A stretch of DNA of 64,000 nt from Pseudobdellovibrionaceae bacterium (GTDB lineage Bacteria; Bdellovibrionota; Bdellovibrionia; Bdellovibrionales; UBA1609). Numbering within the stretch: the stretch's first letter is position 1; each line of letters opens with the position of its first letter. Positions 1-9,700 of this stretch are shown here, one piece after another. The translations under genes were made by a program, and so were the position numbers. The notes under the pieces are model-generated. The model was given only the letters and a program-made list of their open reading frames with translations. It made no database searches and was not told the origin of the DNA. The stretch spans positions 81,978 to 145,977 of the forward strand of contig JAMLIO010000007.1 in NCBI GenBank assembly GCA_023954155.1, read 5' to 3'.

Positions 1-1
1 T

Positions 2-1276
2 TCACCAACAGACCCTGGGCCTCACGCGGAAGTCTTAAGCTCACAAGCGGGCTCGGAACATTACGTAGAAGCCTTTGGCTTACTGGCGGAAAGATTAAAC
101 TTAAAAGACCTTTGCCAGTGGGCCACCCATACTTATCCTCATGTGGTCTTTTGTTTGGTGTTAGAAGACGGACACAGGGCCCTTTTCACAGGAGGGCTCC
201 CACCCTACAAAATCTCTGAGGCACAATATATCTACAGTGACACTGCAAAAATCATAGGGGTGCTGGTGGGCGATCAACTTCGACCCACCTTTGAAGCTTG
301 GTTATCCACAAAGATGCCCTTTGCTGAGTCACCATTAAAACTCAAACAAGATCTGCTCACGGGACAAAAAATTTTACTGCAAAATGGCTTTACCCATTGT
401 CGAGATATGACCTCTGATCCATTACAGTTTCAAACTCTTTTAGAACTAGAAAGAGTCCAACAATTTTTTATTTATACTGATCTATACTTTTCAAACTTCA
501 AAGGGGAACCTCTTGAATATCTATTAAAACAAGTTCAAACTTATAAATCTTTAAGCACCCCTAGGCTCCAGCTTAAAGGTATAAAAATTTTCCTTGATGG
601 CACATTATCTGGCAATAACCTAGATTGTTCTTGCTCCCTACTCAGTTCAAATGTCGCGACCTATAACACAGAAGACATCTACGAAATTTTACAAGCCGCT
701 CACAAACACAATGTGGAAGTGGCCTTTCACTGTATCGGAGACCTAGCCTTTGAAAAGATTGTTCTGGCCCTCAAAAAATTAGCAACACACACTGGAGGAC
801 ATCTCCCTTACACCCACTTCGAACACTGTGAGTTTATCAACGATCAAAGTTTAAGGTACTTAGCAGATTTAAAACAGAGCTATCCTCAAAGCCGCCCTCA
901 TCATAAACTTCACTTTCACTTTCAGCCTTCACATTGGATTTCAGATCACAACAAAGTCCCCGCTCATGCCCAAAATCTGCATTTCTTTGCATGGGACCTT
1001 TTACCCAAGATGGGCTTTCCCAATGTGTTTTTTGGTAGTGACGCTCCCGTCACTCCACCTTTTGCACGCTTAGATCATAAACAGGAACTTTGCTCATTTT
1101 TGATGCAGAAATCATGGGCCACACCATGGTGGACGCATTTTATTTACCCAGATCGGCAACGAGGACCTCTGACATTCACTTTATTTCAAGATTCCAAGTC
1201 TAGTTTCAAAGACAATAAAGATAATACGACGAGCATTTGTAAAGTTTTTATTGATGGAAAATTGATAAGCCTTTAA
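2..1276 (+). CDS. Amidohydrolase family 3 (YtcJ-like), 5' end outside window
   Basis: The frame is open from base 2 with no start codon before a GTG at 143, and the residues before that GTG still read like protein, so the gene begins upstream of the window. About 424 residues are visible. Motifs match YtcJ-type metal-dependent amidohydrolases: K-I-F-L-D-G-T-L-S-G (metal/substrate loop), AFHCIGDLAFE (metal His), HFEHCEF (second His), a QPSHWISDH stretch and FGSDAPVTPP near the end (catalytic Asp). Family members hydrolyse amide or formamide bonds in small molecules; the substrate cannot be read from the sequence. The N-terminal HxH metal motif expected in this family would lie outside the window. 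A lipoprotein gene follows 78 bases downstream on the same strand. Confidence 0.8.
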   Translation, partial: SPTDPGPHAEVLSSQAGSEHYVEAFGLLAERLNLKDLCQWATHTYPHVVFCLVLEDGHRALFTGGLPPYKISEAQYIYSDTAKIIGVLVGDQLRPTFEAWLSTKMPFAESPLKLKQDLLTGQKILLQNGFTHCRDMTSDPLQFQTLLELERVQQFFIYTDLYFSNFKGEPLEYLLKQVQTYKSLSTPRLQLKGIKIFLDGTLSGNNLDCSCSLLSSNVATYNTEDIYEILQAAHKHNVEVAFHCIGDLAFEKIVLALKKLATHTGGHLPYTHFEHCEFINDQSLRYLADLKQSYPQSRPHHKLHFHFQPSHWISDHNKVPAHAQNLHFFAWDLLPKMGFPNVFFGSDAPVTPPFARLDHKQELCSFLMQKSWATPWWTHFIYPDRQRGPLTFTLFQDSKSSFKDNKDNTTSICKVFIDGKLISL

Positions 1277-1354
1277 ATTTTTATATAAGCGCAACTTTTC
1301 TTTTACCCTATTGTTACAAAGAAAACCTTTACATTTATTTGAGGAGTCAAACTT

Positions 1355-2080
1355 ATGAAATCACTACAGTATTTACTGGGTCTACTTTTAATCTTTTCTC
1401 TTACTGCTTGTAACAGCTGGAACAAAGAAAAATGCCAAAACACCAACTGGGATGCCTTAGGTTACGGTGAAGGCGCGCAAGGTAAACCCAACGCTTCTGC
1501 CAGTTACGCAACAAGATGTGAAAAACAGGGCGTAAAAATCAATTACGACAGTTATTTAGTGGGATACAACAGAGGCCTTACTCAATACTGCTCTTACGAT
1601 CGTGGTTACCAAAATGCCATGGACGCAGCACCCATCCACTCTCTTTGTTCTTCTAATCTGAAATATAAGGACGGATACGCCAAAGGCGTTCAAGCTTTTT
1701 GTACTCACGACAACGGATACAAAAGAGGGACAGAGGGGCACCCGCTTACAGCTATGTGTGGAAGCTCTACTAAAAAGGCCTACCATGATGGGTATAAAAA
1801 AGGACGTAAAATCTTTTTACAAAAAGAAGTCCAAGAGATTGGTTACGACATTTCACGCGCCAACAATGACCTGAACAGAATCAGAGACACCATTGCCGAC
1901 AAACAATTCCAATTGCAAAGAATCCCCACACATTCTGCCGAACCTTCAGTCATCCAACTTCGACATGATCTTGAAAGCGAACTGAGTTCTTTGATCTCTA
2001 AACGCGATGGTATCATTCGCCAAATTTCTGATATGGAGAGCACTCTTACTTCTTACGAAAGAGAACTTCGAAGTCTCTAA
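1355..2080 (+). CDS. DUF2799-type lipoprotein
   Basis: The N-terminus has a lipoprotein signal peptide: MKSLQ, a hydrophobic stretch, then the lipobox LTAC with the acylated Cys near residue 19. The mature part has repeated G-Y-x-x-G modules (LGYGEGAQG, YLVGYNRGL, YDRGYQNAM, YKDGYAKGV, DNGYKRGTEG, YHDGYKKGR) interspersed with Cys (YC, LC, FC, MC). This is the pattern of the DUF2799 family, whose function is unknown. A helical, coiled-coil-like segment fills roughly residues 155-241. A good ribosome-binding site (GAGGAG, 1341-1346) fixes the ATG. It converges on fusA with only 22 bases between the stop codons and is probably monocistronic. The envelope location is confident; the role is not known. 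Confidence 0.8.
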   Translation: MKSLQYLLGLLLIFSLTACNSWNKEKCQNTNWDALGYGEGAQGKPNASASYATRCEKQGVKINYDSYLVGYNRGLTQYCSYDRGYQNAMDAAPIHSLCSSNLKYKDGYAKGVQAFCTHDNGYKRGTEGHPLTAMCGSSTKKAYHDGYKKGRKIFLQKEVQEIGYDISRANNDLNRIRDTIADKQFQLQRIPTHSAEPSVIQLRHDLESELSSLISKRDGIIRQISDMESTLTSYERELRSL

Positions 2081-2102
2081 TATTCATCCACGAAGAGATC
2101 GA

Positions 2103-4208
2103 CTAAATCAGTCGTCCCATCTTTCTTAGAATTTCATCTTGGATCTTGGTGGGTATCGCTTGGTATTCACTAAAGGTCATAGTAAAGCTGGCTCGCCCTT
2201 GGGACATGGATCTTAAATCTGTGGCATAACCAAATAGCTCTGCTAGAGGGGCCTCGGCTAGGATCACCTGTGTGCCCCCTTTAGGTGTAATGCTGTTGAT
2301 CTTACCTCGACGTGAATTGATATCGCCTACCACGTTACCCACAAAATCATCTGGAGATATCACTTCAAGTTTAAAAATGGGTTCAAGCATTTTGCACTTG
2401 GCTTCCCTTAAAGCTTTCCTTACTGTTTGTGCCACAGCCACACGACACACACCATCTGTCGTCACAGACAGATCAAAGCCCAAATCTTTAAGCTCTACAC
2501 GCACATCAAGCATAGGATAGCCCGAAAGTGGACCGCTCATCACAGAGTCCAAAGCCCCTTCTTTTAAAGCGGACTTCCATGGTTGCGGAATCTTTTCATC
2601 GGACTCCTTAACAAAAGAATAGGTCACACCCACACCTTTTGTATTTGGCGCAAGCACAACTTCACACTCAGCCCACTCCACCGTAGAGCCCACTGTGCGC
2701 TCAAACCTAGATTTGGCCTTCACTTCGTTGGTGATCATCTCACGGTAAGAGACCTGAGGTTTACCTACGTTGGCGGTCGCTTTAAACTCTCTTAAAAGTC
2801 GATCTACAAGAATTTCCAGATGCAGTTCACCCATTCCTGACAAGAGCGTCTGTCCCGTTTCAGGATCTTCTGTCACACGACAAGAAGGGTCTTCACGCAG
2901 TAAAGAGGTCAATCCAACTTCTAGGTTTTTCTTGTCCGCAGAACTTTTAGGTTCAATGGCCACAGAAATCACAGGTTCAGGGAACTGAATGGATTCAAGA
3001 GACACCGCTTTTTTAGGCGAACAGAGAGTGTCCCCTGTTCCCGTAAGCTTTAAGCCAATAGCGGCTCCAATATCGCCAGCCTTAAGATCTTGCACTTCCG
3101 TTCTGGAGTTAGCATGAATTTTAAATAACTTCTGGATTCTTTCGCGTTTATCCAAACGTGGGTTAAGTAGACTGTCGCCCACTTTTATAATCCCCGAATA
3201 CATTCTAATAAAAGTCATGGTGCCTGCAAAACTGTCGTTGGCGATCTTAAAGGCCAACGCCACAGGCGGACTGTCAAAGTCAGTCTTACACACGACTTCA
3301 CGAGTTTCTTTGTTGGGATCAATCCCTACCACATCGGGGCGATCTAACGGGCTTGGTAAATAATCAATCACCGCATCTAACAGAGCCTGAATGCCTTTGT
3401 TCTTAAAAGCAGATCCACACAACAGTGGGGTGACCTTCAAAGATAAAGTGGCCGCTCTAAGTGTAGTTTTAATCTCTTGCTCCGTTAAAACTTCACCATT
3501 TAAATACTTTTCCATAAGAGCATCATCAAATTCGCAAATCTTTTCCAATAAAGCTTCTCGGTGAGTTTCAAACTCTGCTTTGTAGGCCTCAGGAATATCT
3601 TGCACTTCAAAGCTCTGGCCTAAGTCCGAGCCGCTCCAGATATAGGCGCAAGATTTCACTAAATCTACCACTCCTACAAACTGATCTTCTTGCCCAATAG
3701 GAAGTTGGATAGCGATGGGGTTACCGTGAAGTTTTTCAACAATGCTGTCTTGGCACATGATGAAGTCTGCTCCGACTCTATCCATTTTGTTTACAAATGC
3801 AATTCTAGGTACTTTATACTTGTCCGCTTGGCGCCACACAGTTTCAGACTGAGGTTCTACACCACTGACTCCATCAAATACCGCAATAGCCCCATCAAGA
3901 ACTCGCAAAGATCTTTCGACCTCAATGGTAAAGTCCACGTGCCCTGGGGTATCAATGATATTGACTCGGTGGTCTTTCCAAAAGCAAGTTGTCGCCGCCG
4001 AAGTGATCGTGATCCCACGCTCTTGCTCTTGCTCCATCCAGTCCATGGTGGCATCACCGTCATGAACCTCGCCGATCTTATGGTTTTTGCCTGTGTAATA
4101 TAAAATGCGTTCTGTCGTGGTCGTCTTGCCCGCATCAATGTGGGCCATGATTCCAATATTACGCGTATATACAAGGTCTTCCACCTTTTGAGGCTCTTTT
4201 GCTGACAT
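2103..4208 (-). CDS. fusA: Translation elongation factor G
   Basis: A full-length EF-G of 701 residues, the GTPase that drives ribosomal translocation and, with RRF, recycling. G motifs are visible: [13 protein letters not shown] (G1), RGITITSA (G2), DTPGHVDFT (G3), NKMD (G4) and GSA (G5). These are followed by the usual domains II-V and a C-terminal SEYQAIP-like tail. A GTG three codons upstream is possible, but it overlaps the AGG of the ribosome-binding site. The ATG at 4206-4208 has that AGG at good spacing and gives the normal MSAKEPQ start. The gene lies downstream of rpsL-rpsG in the usual str order, but an oppositely oriented marC and a structured spacer separate it from rpsG, so it needs its own promoter in 4209-4390. 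Confidence 0.97.
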   Translation of the reverse strand: MSAKEPQKVEDLVYTRNIGIMAHIDAGKTTTTERILYYTGKNHKIGEVHDGDATMDWMEQEQERGITITSAATTCFWKDHRVNIIDTPGHVDFTIEVERSLRVLDGAIAVFDGVSGVEPQSETVWRQADKYKVPRIAFVNKMDRVGADFIMCQDSIVEKLHGNPIAIQLPIGQEDQFVGVVDLVKSCAYIWSGSDLGQSFEVQDIPEAYKAEFETHREALLEKICEFDDALMEKYLNGEVLTEQEIKTTLRAATLSLKVTPLLCGSAFKNKGIQALLDAVIDYLPSPLDRPDVVGIDPNKETREVVCKTDFDSPPVALAFKIANDSFAGTMTFIRMYSGIIKVGDSLLNPRLDKRERIQKLFKIHANSRTEVQDLKAGDIGAAIGLKLTGTGDTLCSPKKAVSLESIQFPEPVISVAIEPKSSADKKNLEVGLTSLLREDPSCRVTEDPETGQTLLSGMGELHLEILVDRLLREFKATANVGKPQVSYREMITNEVKAKSRFERTVGSTVEWAECEVVLAPNTKGVGVTYSFVKESDEKIPQPWKSALKEGALDSVMSGPLSGYPMLDVRVELKDLGFDLSVTTDGVCRVAVAQTVRKALREAKCKMLEPIFKLEVISPDDFVGNVVGDINSRRGKINSITPKGGTQVILAEAPLAELFGYATDLRSMSQGRASFTMTFSEYQAIPTKIQDEILRKMGRLI

Positions 4209-4251
4209 AAAACACACCTAAGTTTTTCGATTAAGTGATGAATTTAGCCCA

Positions 4252-4287
4252 TATCATCAAAAATGATAAGCACTAAATCATATCATT
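4252..4287. promoter_or_regulatory. Three ATGATA/TATCAT half-sites upstream of fusA
   Basis: TATCAT (4252-4257), ATGATA (4263-4268) and TATCAT(T) (4281-4287) lie within 36 bp between the divergent fusA and marC genes. The first two form an inverted repeat with a 5-bp gap, and the second and third form AATGATA-N12-TATCATT. This could be an operator for either gene, or an AT-rich coincidence. Confidence 0.3.
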
Positions 4288-4311
4288 AGTCTTAAGCACC
4301 CACTTCAGCCA

Positions 4312-4339
4312 TTGACACACTTTGCATAAGTCCTATAAG
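4312..4339 (+). promoter_or_regulatory. Predicted sigma-70 promoter of marC
   Basis: A perfect -35 box TTGACA (4312-4317), a 16-bp spacer and a -10 box TATAAG (4334-4339). Transcription would start near 4346, giving a leader of about 50 bases before the marC ATG at 4395. Confidence 0.6.
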
Positions 4340-4394
4340 GCTTACTCAAAGTGAGGGCAACAAGGCCCCCACGGATCAAGTATGGTGCTGTAAA

Positions 4395-5051
4395 ATGGAA
4401 GAGCTTATTGCAGTAGGAACCAAATTCATGCTGGCGTTCATCAGTCTGTTTATGATTGTGGACCCCCTAGGCACTGGTCCTGTCGTCTTAAGTTTAACCC
4501 GCAATTATTCTGCGGCAGACACCGAACGCATCATTAAACGCGCCTGCCTCATCGGTGCTCAGGTCTTAATCTTCTTCCAGTTATTTGGGAACTTTCTCTT
4601 TGGTTTTTTACACATTGATCTGAATGCCTTTAAGATTGCAGGTGGATTGTTACTGTTTATGACCGCATGGGATATGATCAAGGCTAAAACGGCGGGAGAA
4701 AAATACCCCTCAGAGGTTCATGAAGCCGTCGAACGTGATGACATCAGCATCTTCCCTATTGCCATGCCTCTGCTAGCAGGCCCAGGGGCCATCACCTCGG
4801 TGATTGTCTATTCCAACAGCCCTGACAGTTCATTTTTGGAGAACTCTTTGGTCTCGATTCTAGCGATTGTTCTGACCTTCTTTTTGGCCTTTCAGATCAT
4901 GCGATATTCCAATAAAGTGAAGAAGCTTTTGGGCCAATCAGGAATTGCGGTTTTACAGCGGGTGATGGGTATTCTGCTGGCTTCGTTGTCTTTGCAACTC
5001 ATCACCGAAGGCTCAACCCTTTTGGTCTTTAAAATCTTACAATCCGCGTAG
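4395..5051 (+). CDS. MarC-family (UPF0056) inner-membrane protein
   Basis: A 218-residue integral membrane protein with about six hydrophobic segments. It has MarC-family signatures: an N-terminal MIVDPLGTGPV segment, a GGLLLFMTAWDMI helix and the central PIAMPLLAGPGAI motif. MarC proteins were once linked to multiple antibiotic resistance, but that link is not supported in E. coli and their transport substrate is unknown. Length fits the family. No clear Shine-Dalgarno precedes the ATG, although the promoter upstream is good. It is the only plus-strand gene inside the otherwise minus-strand ribosomal superoperon and separates fusA from rpsG. Confidence 0.85.
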   Translation: MEELIAVGTKFMLAFISLFMIVDPLGTGPVVLSLTRNYSAADTERIIKRACLIGAQVLIFFQLFGNFLFGFLHIDLNAFKIAGGLLLFMTAWDMIKAKTAGEKYPSEVHEAVERDDISIFPIAMPLLAGPGAITSVIVYSNSPDSSFLENSLVSILAIVLTFFLAFQIMRYSNKVKKLLGQSGIAVLQRVMGILLASLSLQLITEGSTLLVFKILQSA

Positions 5052-5176
5052 CCTGCGGAACATCGACCAAAACTTTCAAAAGTTAGAACCCACTCCCTAT
5101 GAGTTTGAAATTCACCCCTCGTAAATTTCTTTGAGCCCGATGTGTTGGTACGGTTTGCCTAAAGGCACCAAAAGTT

Positions 5177-5204
5177 GAGGGGTCATAGTCCCTTATGACC
5201 CCTC
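5177..5204. other. Perfect 11-bp inverted repeat (hairpin)
   Basis: GAGGGGTCATA (5177-5187) pairs exactly with TATGACCCCTC (5194-5204) across a 6-base loop. Neither side has a T-run, so it is not a typical intrinsic terminator. It could be an RNA stem or a protein-binding palindrome. Confidence 0.6.
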
Positions 5205-5588
5205 GAACAAGACTCCCCCTTGCGGCTACAACTGGTCTTACTGACCCATCCTTAGGTATGCCCCCCACCCAAATGTGTCGCCTACTCATGGTGCGTTTGC
5301 GGCTTTAGTCTTCCTCCCCCGAGATCAGAGTTGTCCTTGAACAAGCCCTTTTGTACTAAAGCCTGTGGTGCTTCCAAATCCCCCTTGGTTTTTGTTTTGG
5401 CTCCCTCCCCCTAGCAGTGCTTTATCAGGAGCCTCACCACTAAAGCCATAATACCAAGGTCTGGCCATAATGCTATTATTTTAAAAATAAAGTTCTTATA
5501 AAAGTTTATAAAAAATAAAAAGACTCTGCCTTGCCCCTCTTCTGGGCCTTAAACAGAACCTTGTGCGCGCTCTTTTATAAAATACTGC

Positions 5589-5667
5589 GGAAGTGGGCAC
5601 GTAAAACTCCGTGCAAAAGTGGGCACAAAAAGCCCCATACGGAACTGGGCGCATAAGCCCCGTGCAG
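5589..5667. repeat. Three degenerate ~26-bp tandem repeats
   Basis: Units begin at 5589, 5616 and 5641. Each has the form (G/A)(G/A)AA(G/C)TGGGC(A/G)C, an A-rich middle, then a C-rich end (CTCCGTGCA, GCCCCATAC, GCCCCGTGC). Units 2 and 3 can each fold through GGGC/GCCC, unit 1 through GCAC/GTGC. They sit just beyond the rpsG terminator. Confidence 0.55.
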
Positions 5668-5680
5668 ACACAAGTGGTTT

Positions 5681-5716
5681 AAAATAAAAAAACCCACATC
5701 AAAAGATATGGGTTTT
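5681..5716 (-). terminator. Intrinsic terminator after rpsG
   Basis: On the minus strand a 12-bp stem (AAAACCCATATC / GATGTGGGTTTT, one G-U pair, 4-base loop) is followed by a T-rich tail. It ends the rpsL-rpsG transcript, so fusA is not simply co-transcribed. Confidence 0.8.
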
Positions 5717-5752
5717 ATTCTTAGCTCAAAAGCTGTTTGTATCTTGAAACTG

Positions 5753-6226
5753 TTACCAGTTGTAGTGAGAGAACGCTCTGTTGGCTTCTGCCATTTTATG
5801 AACGTCTTCACGTTTTTTGATAGAAGCACCACGGTTGTTGTAAGCATCAGCAAGCTCAGAAGCTAAACGCTCAGCCATAGTCTTTTCACCACGCTTACGT
5901 GAGTTTTCTGTCAACCATCTCATAGCCAAAGTTAAACGACGAGCAGGTCTCACGTCCACAGGCACTTGGTAAGTGGCTCCACCTACACGGCGCGATCTGA
6001 CTTCTAAAGAAGGCTTCGTGTTTTCTACAGCTTTTTTGAAAACAGTAAGTGGCTCTTCGCCAGACACTTTTTCTTTGAGTTTATCAAGAGCTTGATAAAG
6101 AATGGATTGCGCTACAGTTTTGCGACCATCAAGCATAAGCTTGTTCACGAAACGAGCTACAACAATGTCATTATAAATTGGATCAGGTAAAACTTCTCTT
6201 TGTACACTTTTATGACGTCTAGACAT
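5753..6226 (-). CDS. rpsG: 30S ribosomal protein S7
   Basis: 157 residues, the usual bacterial S7 length. It begins [16 protein letters not shown] and contains the conserved [36 protein letters not shown] and [14 protein letters not shown] regions. S7 nucleates assembly of the 30S head by binding the 3' major domain of 16S rRNA, and in E. coli it represses the str operon. A strong ribosome-binding site (AAGGAG) precedes the ATG. It lies 10 bases downstream of rpsL and is followed by an intrinsic terminator. Confidence 0.98.
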   Translation of the reverse strand: MSRRHKSVQREVLPDPIYNDIVVARFVNKLMLDGRKTVAQSILYQALDKLKEKVSGEEPLTVFKKAVENTKPSLEVRSRRVGGATYQVPVDVRPARRLTLAMRWLTENSRKRGEKTMAERLASELADAYNNRGASIKKREDVHKMAEANRAFSHYNW

Positions 6227-6236
6227 TATCTACTCC

Positions 6237-6611
6237 TTAAGCCTTAGGTCTCTTAGTACCGTATTTAGAACGAGATCTTTTTCTGTTGTTCACACCTTGA
6301 GTGTCCAATACTCCACGTACAACGTGGTATCTCACACCTGGAAGATCTTTAACACGGCCACCACGAATCAAGATCACACTGTGCTCTTGTAAGTTATGTC
6401 CTTCACCAGGAATATAAGAGATCACTTCAAAGCCGTTAGACAATCTTACTTTAGCGACTTTTCTCAGTGCCGAGTTTGGCTTCTTAGGAGTTGTTGTATA
6501 AACACGAGTACAAACCCCACGTCTTTGCGGGCAAGACTCAAGAGCTGGAGATGCAGTTTTATTTTTTTGCACTCTTCTTTCTTTTCTAATCAGTTGGTTT
6601 ATGGTTGGCAT
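6237..6611 (-). CDS. rpsL: 30S ribosomal protein S12
   Basis: 124 residues, begins [14 protein letters not shown]12 lies at the decoding centre. The two loops where streptomycin-resistance changes occur are wild-type in form: [12 protein letters not shown] (Lys of the PKKP loop present) and [13 protein letters not shown] (Lys of the VKDLPG loop present), which predicts a streptomycin-sensitive S12. First gene of the rpsL-rpsG pair; 162 bases with two hairpins separate it from rpoC. Confidence 0.98.
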   Translation of the reverse strand: MPTINQLIRKERRVQKNKTASPALESCPQRRGVCTRVYTTTPKKPNSALRKVAKVRLSNGFEVISYIPGEGHNLQEHSVILIRGGRVKDLPGVRYHVVRGVLDTQGVNNRKRSRSKYGTKRPKA

Positions 6612-6660
6612 TCTATCCCTTTCAACACATTAAATTGCAATTAAGCTTTTTTCCGTCTCT

Positions 6661-6684
6661 AAAAGGCGAAAATTACCTTTTCGC
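6661..6684 (-). terminator. Hairpin with T-run in the rpoC-rpsL spacer
   Basis: On the minus strand GGCGAAAA and TTTTCGCC pair perfectly across a 5-base loop (6665-6684), followed by TTTT. It sits about 50 bases before rpsL, so it would act as an attenuator or partial terminator between the rpoBC and str units. A TTGACT box just upstream on the same strand might be a promoter for rpsL. Confidence 0.5.
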
Positions 6685-6735
6685 CCTTAATTTAGTCAAT
6701 CAAAATCCCACTTTTTCTTAAAAACCCAGCGTTTT

Positions 6736-6755
6736 AGCCCCTTAATTTAGGGGCT
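6736..6755 (-). terminator. Second hairpin directly after rpoC
   Basis: AGCCCCT (6736-6742) and AGGGGCT (6749-6755) form a perfect 7-bp stem, 19 bases past the rpoC stop. On the minus strand the stem is followed by AAAACGC and then GGGTTTTT, so it is not a classic terminator; it may be a processing or mRNA-stabilising stem. Confidence 0.4.
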
Positions 6756-6773
6756 TTACAGCCTTTGCCGTTC

Positions 6774-9700
6774 TTAAGAGTGAGTTTGGGTATGGTGGCC
6801 CGTAGAAGCACTTGTCATGCCCCCTGGAAGCAAAGAGGCAGAGTCCTGCTCTTCTTCCTCTACACGCAGTTTCCAGCGTTTGTAGGCTGGTACACCCGTT
6901 CCTGCAGGGATCAAGCGGCCCATCAAGATGTTCTCTTTAAGACCTCTTAAATCGTCAACCTGTGATCTGATGGCAGCCTCAGTAAGGACCTTTGTAGTCT
7001 CTTGGAAAGACGCCGCAGACAGCCAGCTCTCGGTACTGAGTGACACTTTGGTGATCCCTAATAATAGGGCATCCGCCGTTGCAGGCTCTTGTCCCGCAGC
7101 CACAAGCTCTTCATTTCTTCTTTCAAAGAGGTACTTCTCTACCACTTCGCCTTTTAAGAATTCAGAGTCACCTGAAGATGTAATTTCAACCTTACGAAGC
7201 ATCTGTCTTACAATCACTTCGATGTGCTTATCGTTAATACCCACACCTTGTAATCTGTAAACCTCTTGAATTTCATTCACTAAGTAAGCTGAAAGTTCCT
7301 TATCACCCAACACCTTTAAGATATCATGCGGATCAGTAGGTCCATCCATAAGAGCTTCACCCGCTTTTACAAATTCACCTTCACGAACAGCAATATGTTT
7401 ACCTTTTGGAATTAAGTATTCTTTAGGTTCACCAATCTCTGGAGTCACAACCACACGTTGTTTACCCTTAACGTCTTTACCGAAGGACACATAACCATCC
7501 ACTTCAGTAATGATCGCAGCTTCTTTAGGAGTACGTGCTTCGAAAAGTTCAGCCACACGAGGAAGACCCCCAGTGATGTCTCTGGTTTTCGATGTCTCTC
7601 TATGGATTTTTGCAATCACATCACCAGCTTGAACTGTGTCGCCGTCATTCACAAGAAGTTGAGCGCCCACAGGAATCACATAACGAGCCTCAATGTCTCT
7701 GTTAGGCAATATAATATGGTTACCTGCTTCATCTACGATAAATACTGTAGGCTTCACATCAGAAGATTTACTTTCAGAAATCACTTTAGTTGTAAAACCT
7801 GTTACAGAATCCAGTTGTTCAGTCAGAGTAACACCTTCTTCGATACCTTCAAAAGTGATCTGTCCAGATACCTCTGCCACGATAGGGTTAGAGTATGGAT
7901 CCCATTCACACAAGATGTCATCTTTCTTAACAAGATCACCATCTTTTACATTGATCACAGCACCGTAAACCACACTTAAACGATCACGCTCACGACCTGT
8001 TTCATCAGAAAGCACGATGTATCCGTTACGGTTCATCGCCGTCAATTTACCGCTCTTGTTAGAAACAGTGATTACACCTTCTAACTTCACAGTACCGTCT
8101 AGACGAGCAATATGCACACTTTGCTCTACGGCACGAGAAGCAGTACCACCCAAGTGGAATGTTCTCATGGTCAACTGTGTACCTGGCTCACCGATAGACT
8201 GTGCTGCGATAATACCTACAGTTTCACCAAGGTTCACCGTAGTACCTCTAGAGAGGTCACGACCATAACACTTCACACAGATTCCACGCTCAGTACGGCA
8301 AGTCAGTGCAGAGCGAATCATCACTCTTTCCACGTTGGCAGAATCAATTCTTTCAACAGCTTCTTCCACAATCTCTTCCCCAGCAGCTACGATCACTTCG
8401 TTGCTGTAAGGATCAATAATGTCTTCAAGTGCAGTTCTACCTAAAATTCTATCACCTAGTGGCTGAATCACTTCACCACCTTCGATCAATGGACGCACTT
8501 CCACACCGTCTTCTGTTCCGCAGTCGTGCTCAACAACTACAACGTCTTGAGCCACGTCAACTAAACGACGAGTTAAATATCCGGAGTTCGCAGTTTTAAG
8601 TGCTGTATCGGCAAGACCTTTACGAGCACCGTGGGTAGATGTAAAGTACTGTAACACTGACAAACCTTCACGGAAGTTCGCTACAATTGGAGTTTCAATA
8701 ATTTCACCTGAAGGTTTCGCCATCAGACCACGCATACCCGCAAGCTGACGAATCTGTTGAGTCGAACCTCTGGCACCAGAGTCCGCCATAATATAAATTG
8801 AGTTAAAGCTATCGCCCTCAATTTCTTTACCCTCAACAACGAACTTTTGTTTTTCAAGACGTTTGATCATCTCTTTGGACAACTTATCAGAAGTTTGAGC
8901 CCAGATGTCCACCACTTTGTTGTATCTTTCACCATCGGTGATTAGACCTTCATCGTACTGGTGTTCAATCTCTGCCACTTCATTTTCAGCAGCTGCAATA
9001 AGATCCTTTTTAGTTTCAGGAATAATCATATCATCCAGACAGATTGAAATTCCTGCTCGAGTTGAATATTTAAAACCTAATTGCATGATCTTATCTGCAA
9101 GAATCGCCGTAGCTTTACCGCCTGCAAGACGGAACGCTTTATCAATGGTTTCTGCTAATTGTTTTTTACCCAATGTTCTGTTGATCACTTCAAAAGGAAC
9201 TTCAAGCGGTAAAATATCAGAGAAGATCGCTCTTCCTACAGAAGTTTCGCGCACTTTACCTTGGATTCTGACCTTACATGCAGATTGTAATTCAATGTGA
9301 CCAGCTTCGTAAGCGTAAATCGCCTCAGCCACACTTCCGAACACTTTACCTGTACCTTTGGCTCCAGGACGCACACGAGTCATCCAGTAACAGCCCAGTA
9401 CGATATCTTGAGATGGGTTGATGATCGGCTTACCGTTTGCTGGTGACAAGATGTTATTGGTAGACATCATAAGTACACGAGCTTCAACTTGTGCCTCTAA
9501 AGATAGAGGAACGTGAACGGCCATTTGGTCACCGTCAAAGTCTGCGTTAAACGCCGTACACACTAAGGGGTGAAGCTGAATCGCTTTTCCTTCATGAAGT
9601 ACAGGTTCAAAGGCTTGAATACCAAGTCTATGAAGAGTCGGTGCACGGTTAAGCATCACAGGATGTTCTTTCACACACTCTGATAAGATGTCCCAGACTT

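Larger units (their letters stand above)
5052..5680. other. Structured non-coding spacer between marC and rpsG
   Basis: About 630 bases with no convincing gene. It contains a perfect hairpin (5177-5204), three degenerate tandem repeats (5589-5667) and GGCTTTAGT at 5301, whose complement ACTAAAGCC recurs near 5356 and 5443. Five C-runs of 5-6 bases (G-runs on the minus strand) occur between about 5210 and 5410. The base composition looks more GC-rich than the flanks, then changes to an AT-rich block at about 5470-5520. It may hold a structured RNA or a decayed element. Motifs of tmRNA, RNase P RNA or SRP RNA were looked for and not found. Confidence 0.5.

Noticed and set aside
1334..1339. TTGTTA-N17-TTTATT as promoter of the DUF2799 gene
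   Set aside because: Transcription would start within or after the ribosome-binding site, leaving it untranscribed.
5083..5289. Minus-strand open frame of 68 codons beginning MSRRH like S7
   Set aside because: The resemblance to rpsG stops after five residues, the rest has no family likeness, and it spans the perfect hairpin at 5177-5204. Read as a chance frame in a structured spacer.
5052..5680. tmRNA, RNase P RNA or SRP RNA gene
   Set aside because: None of their conserved core sequences could be found on either strand.
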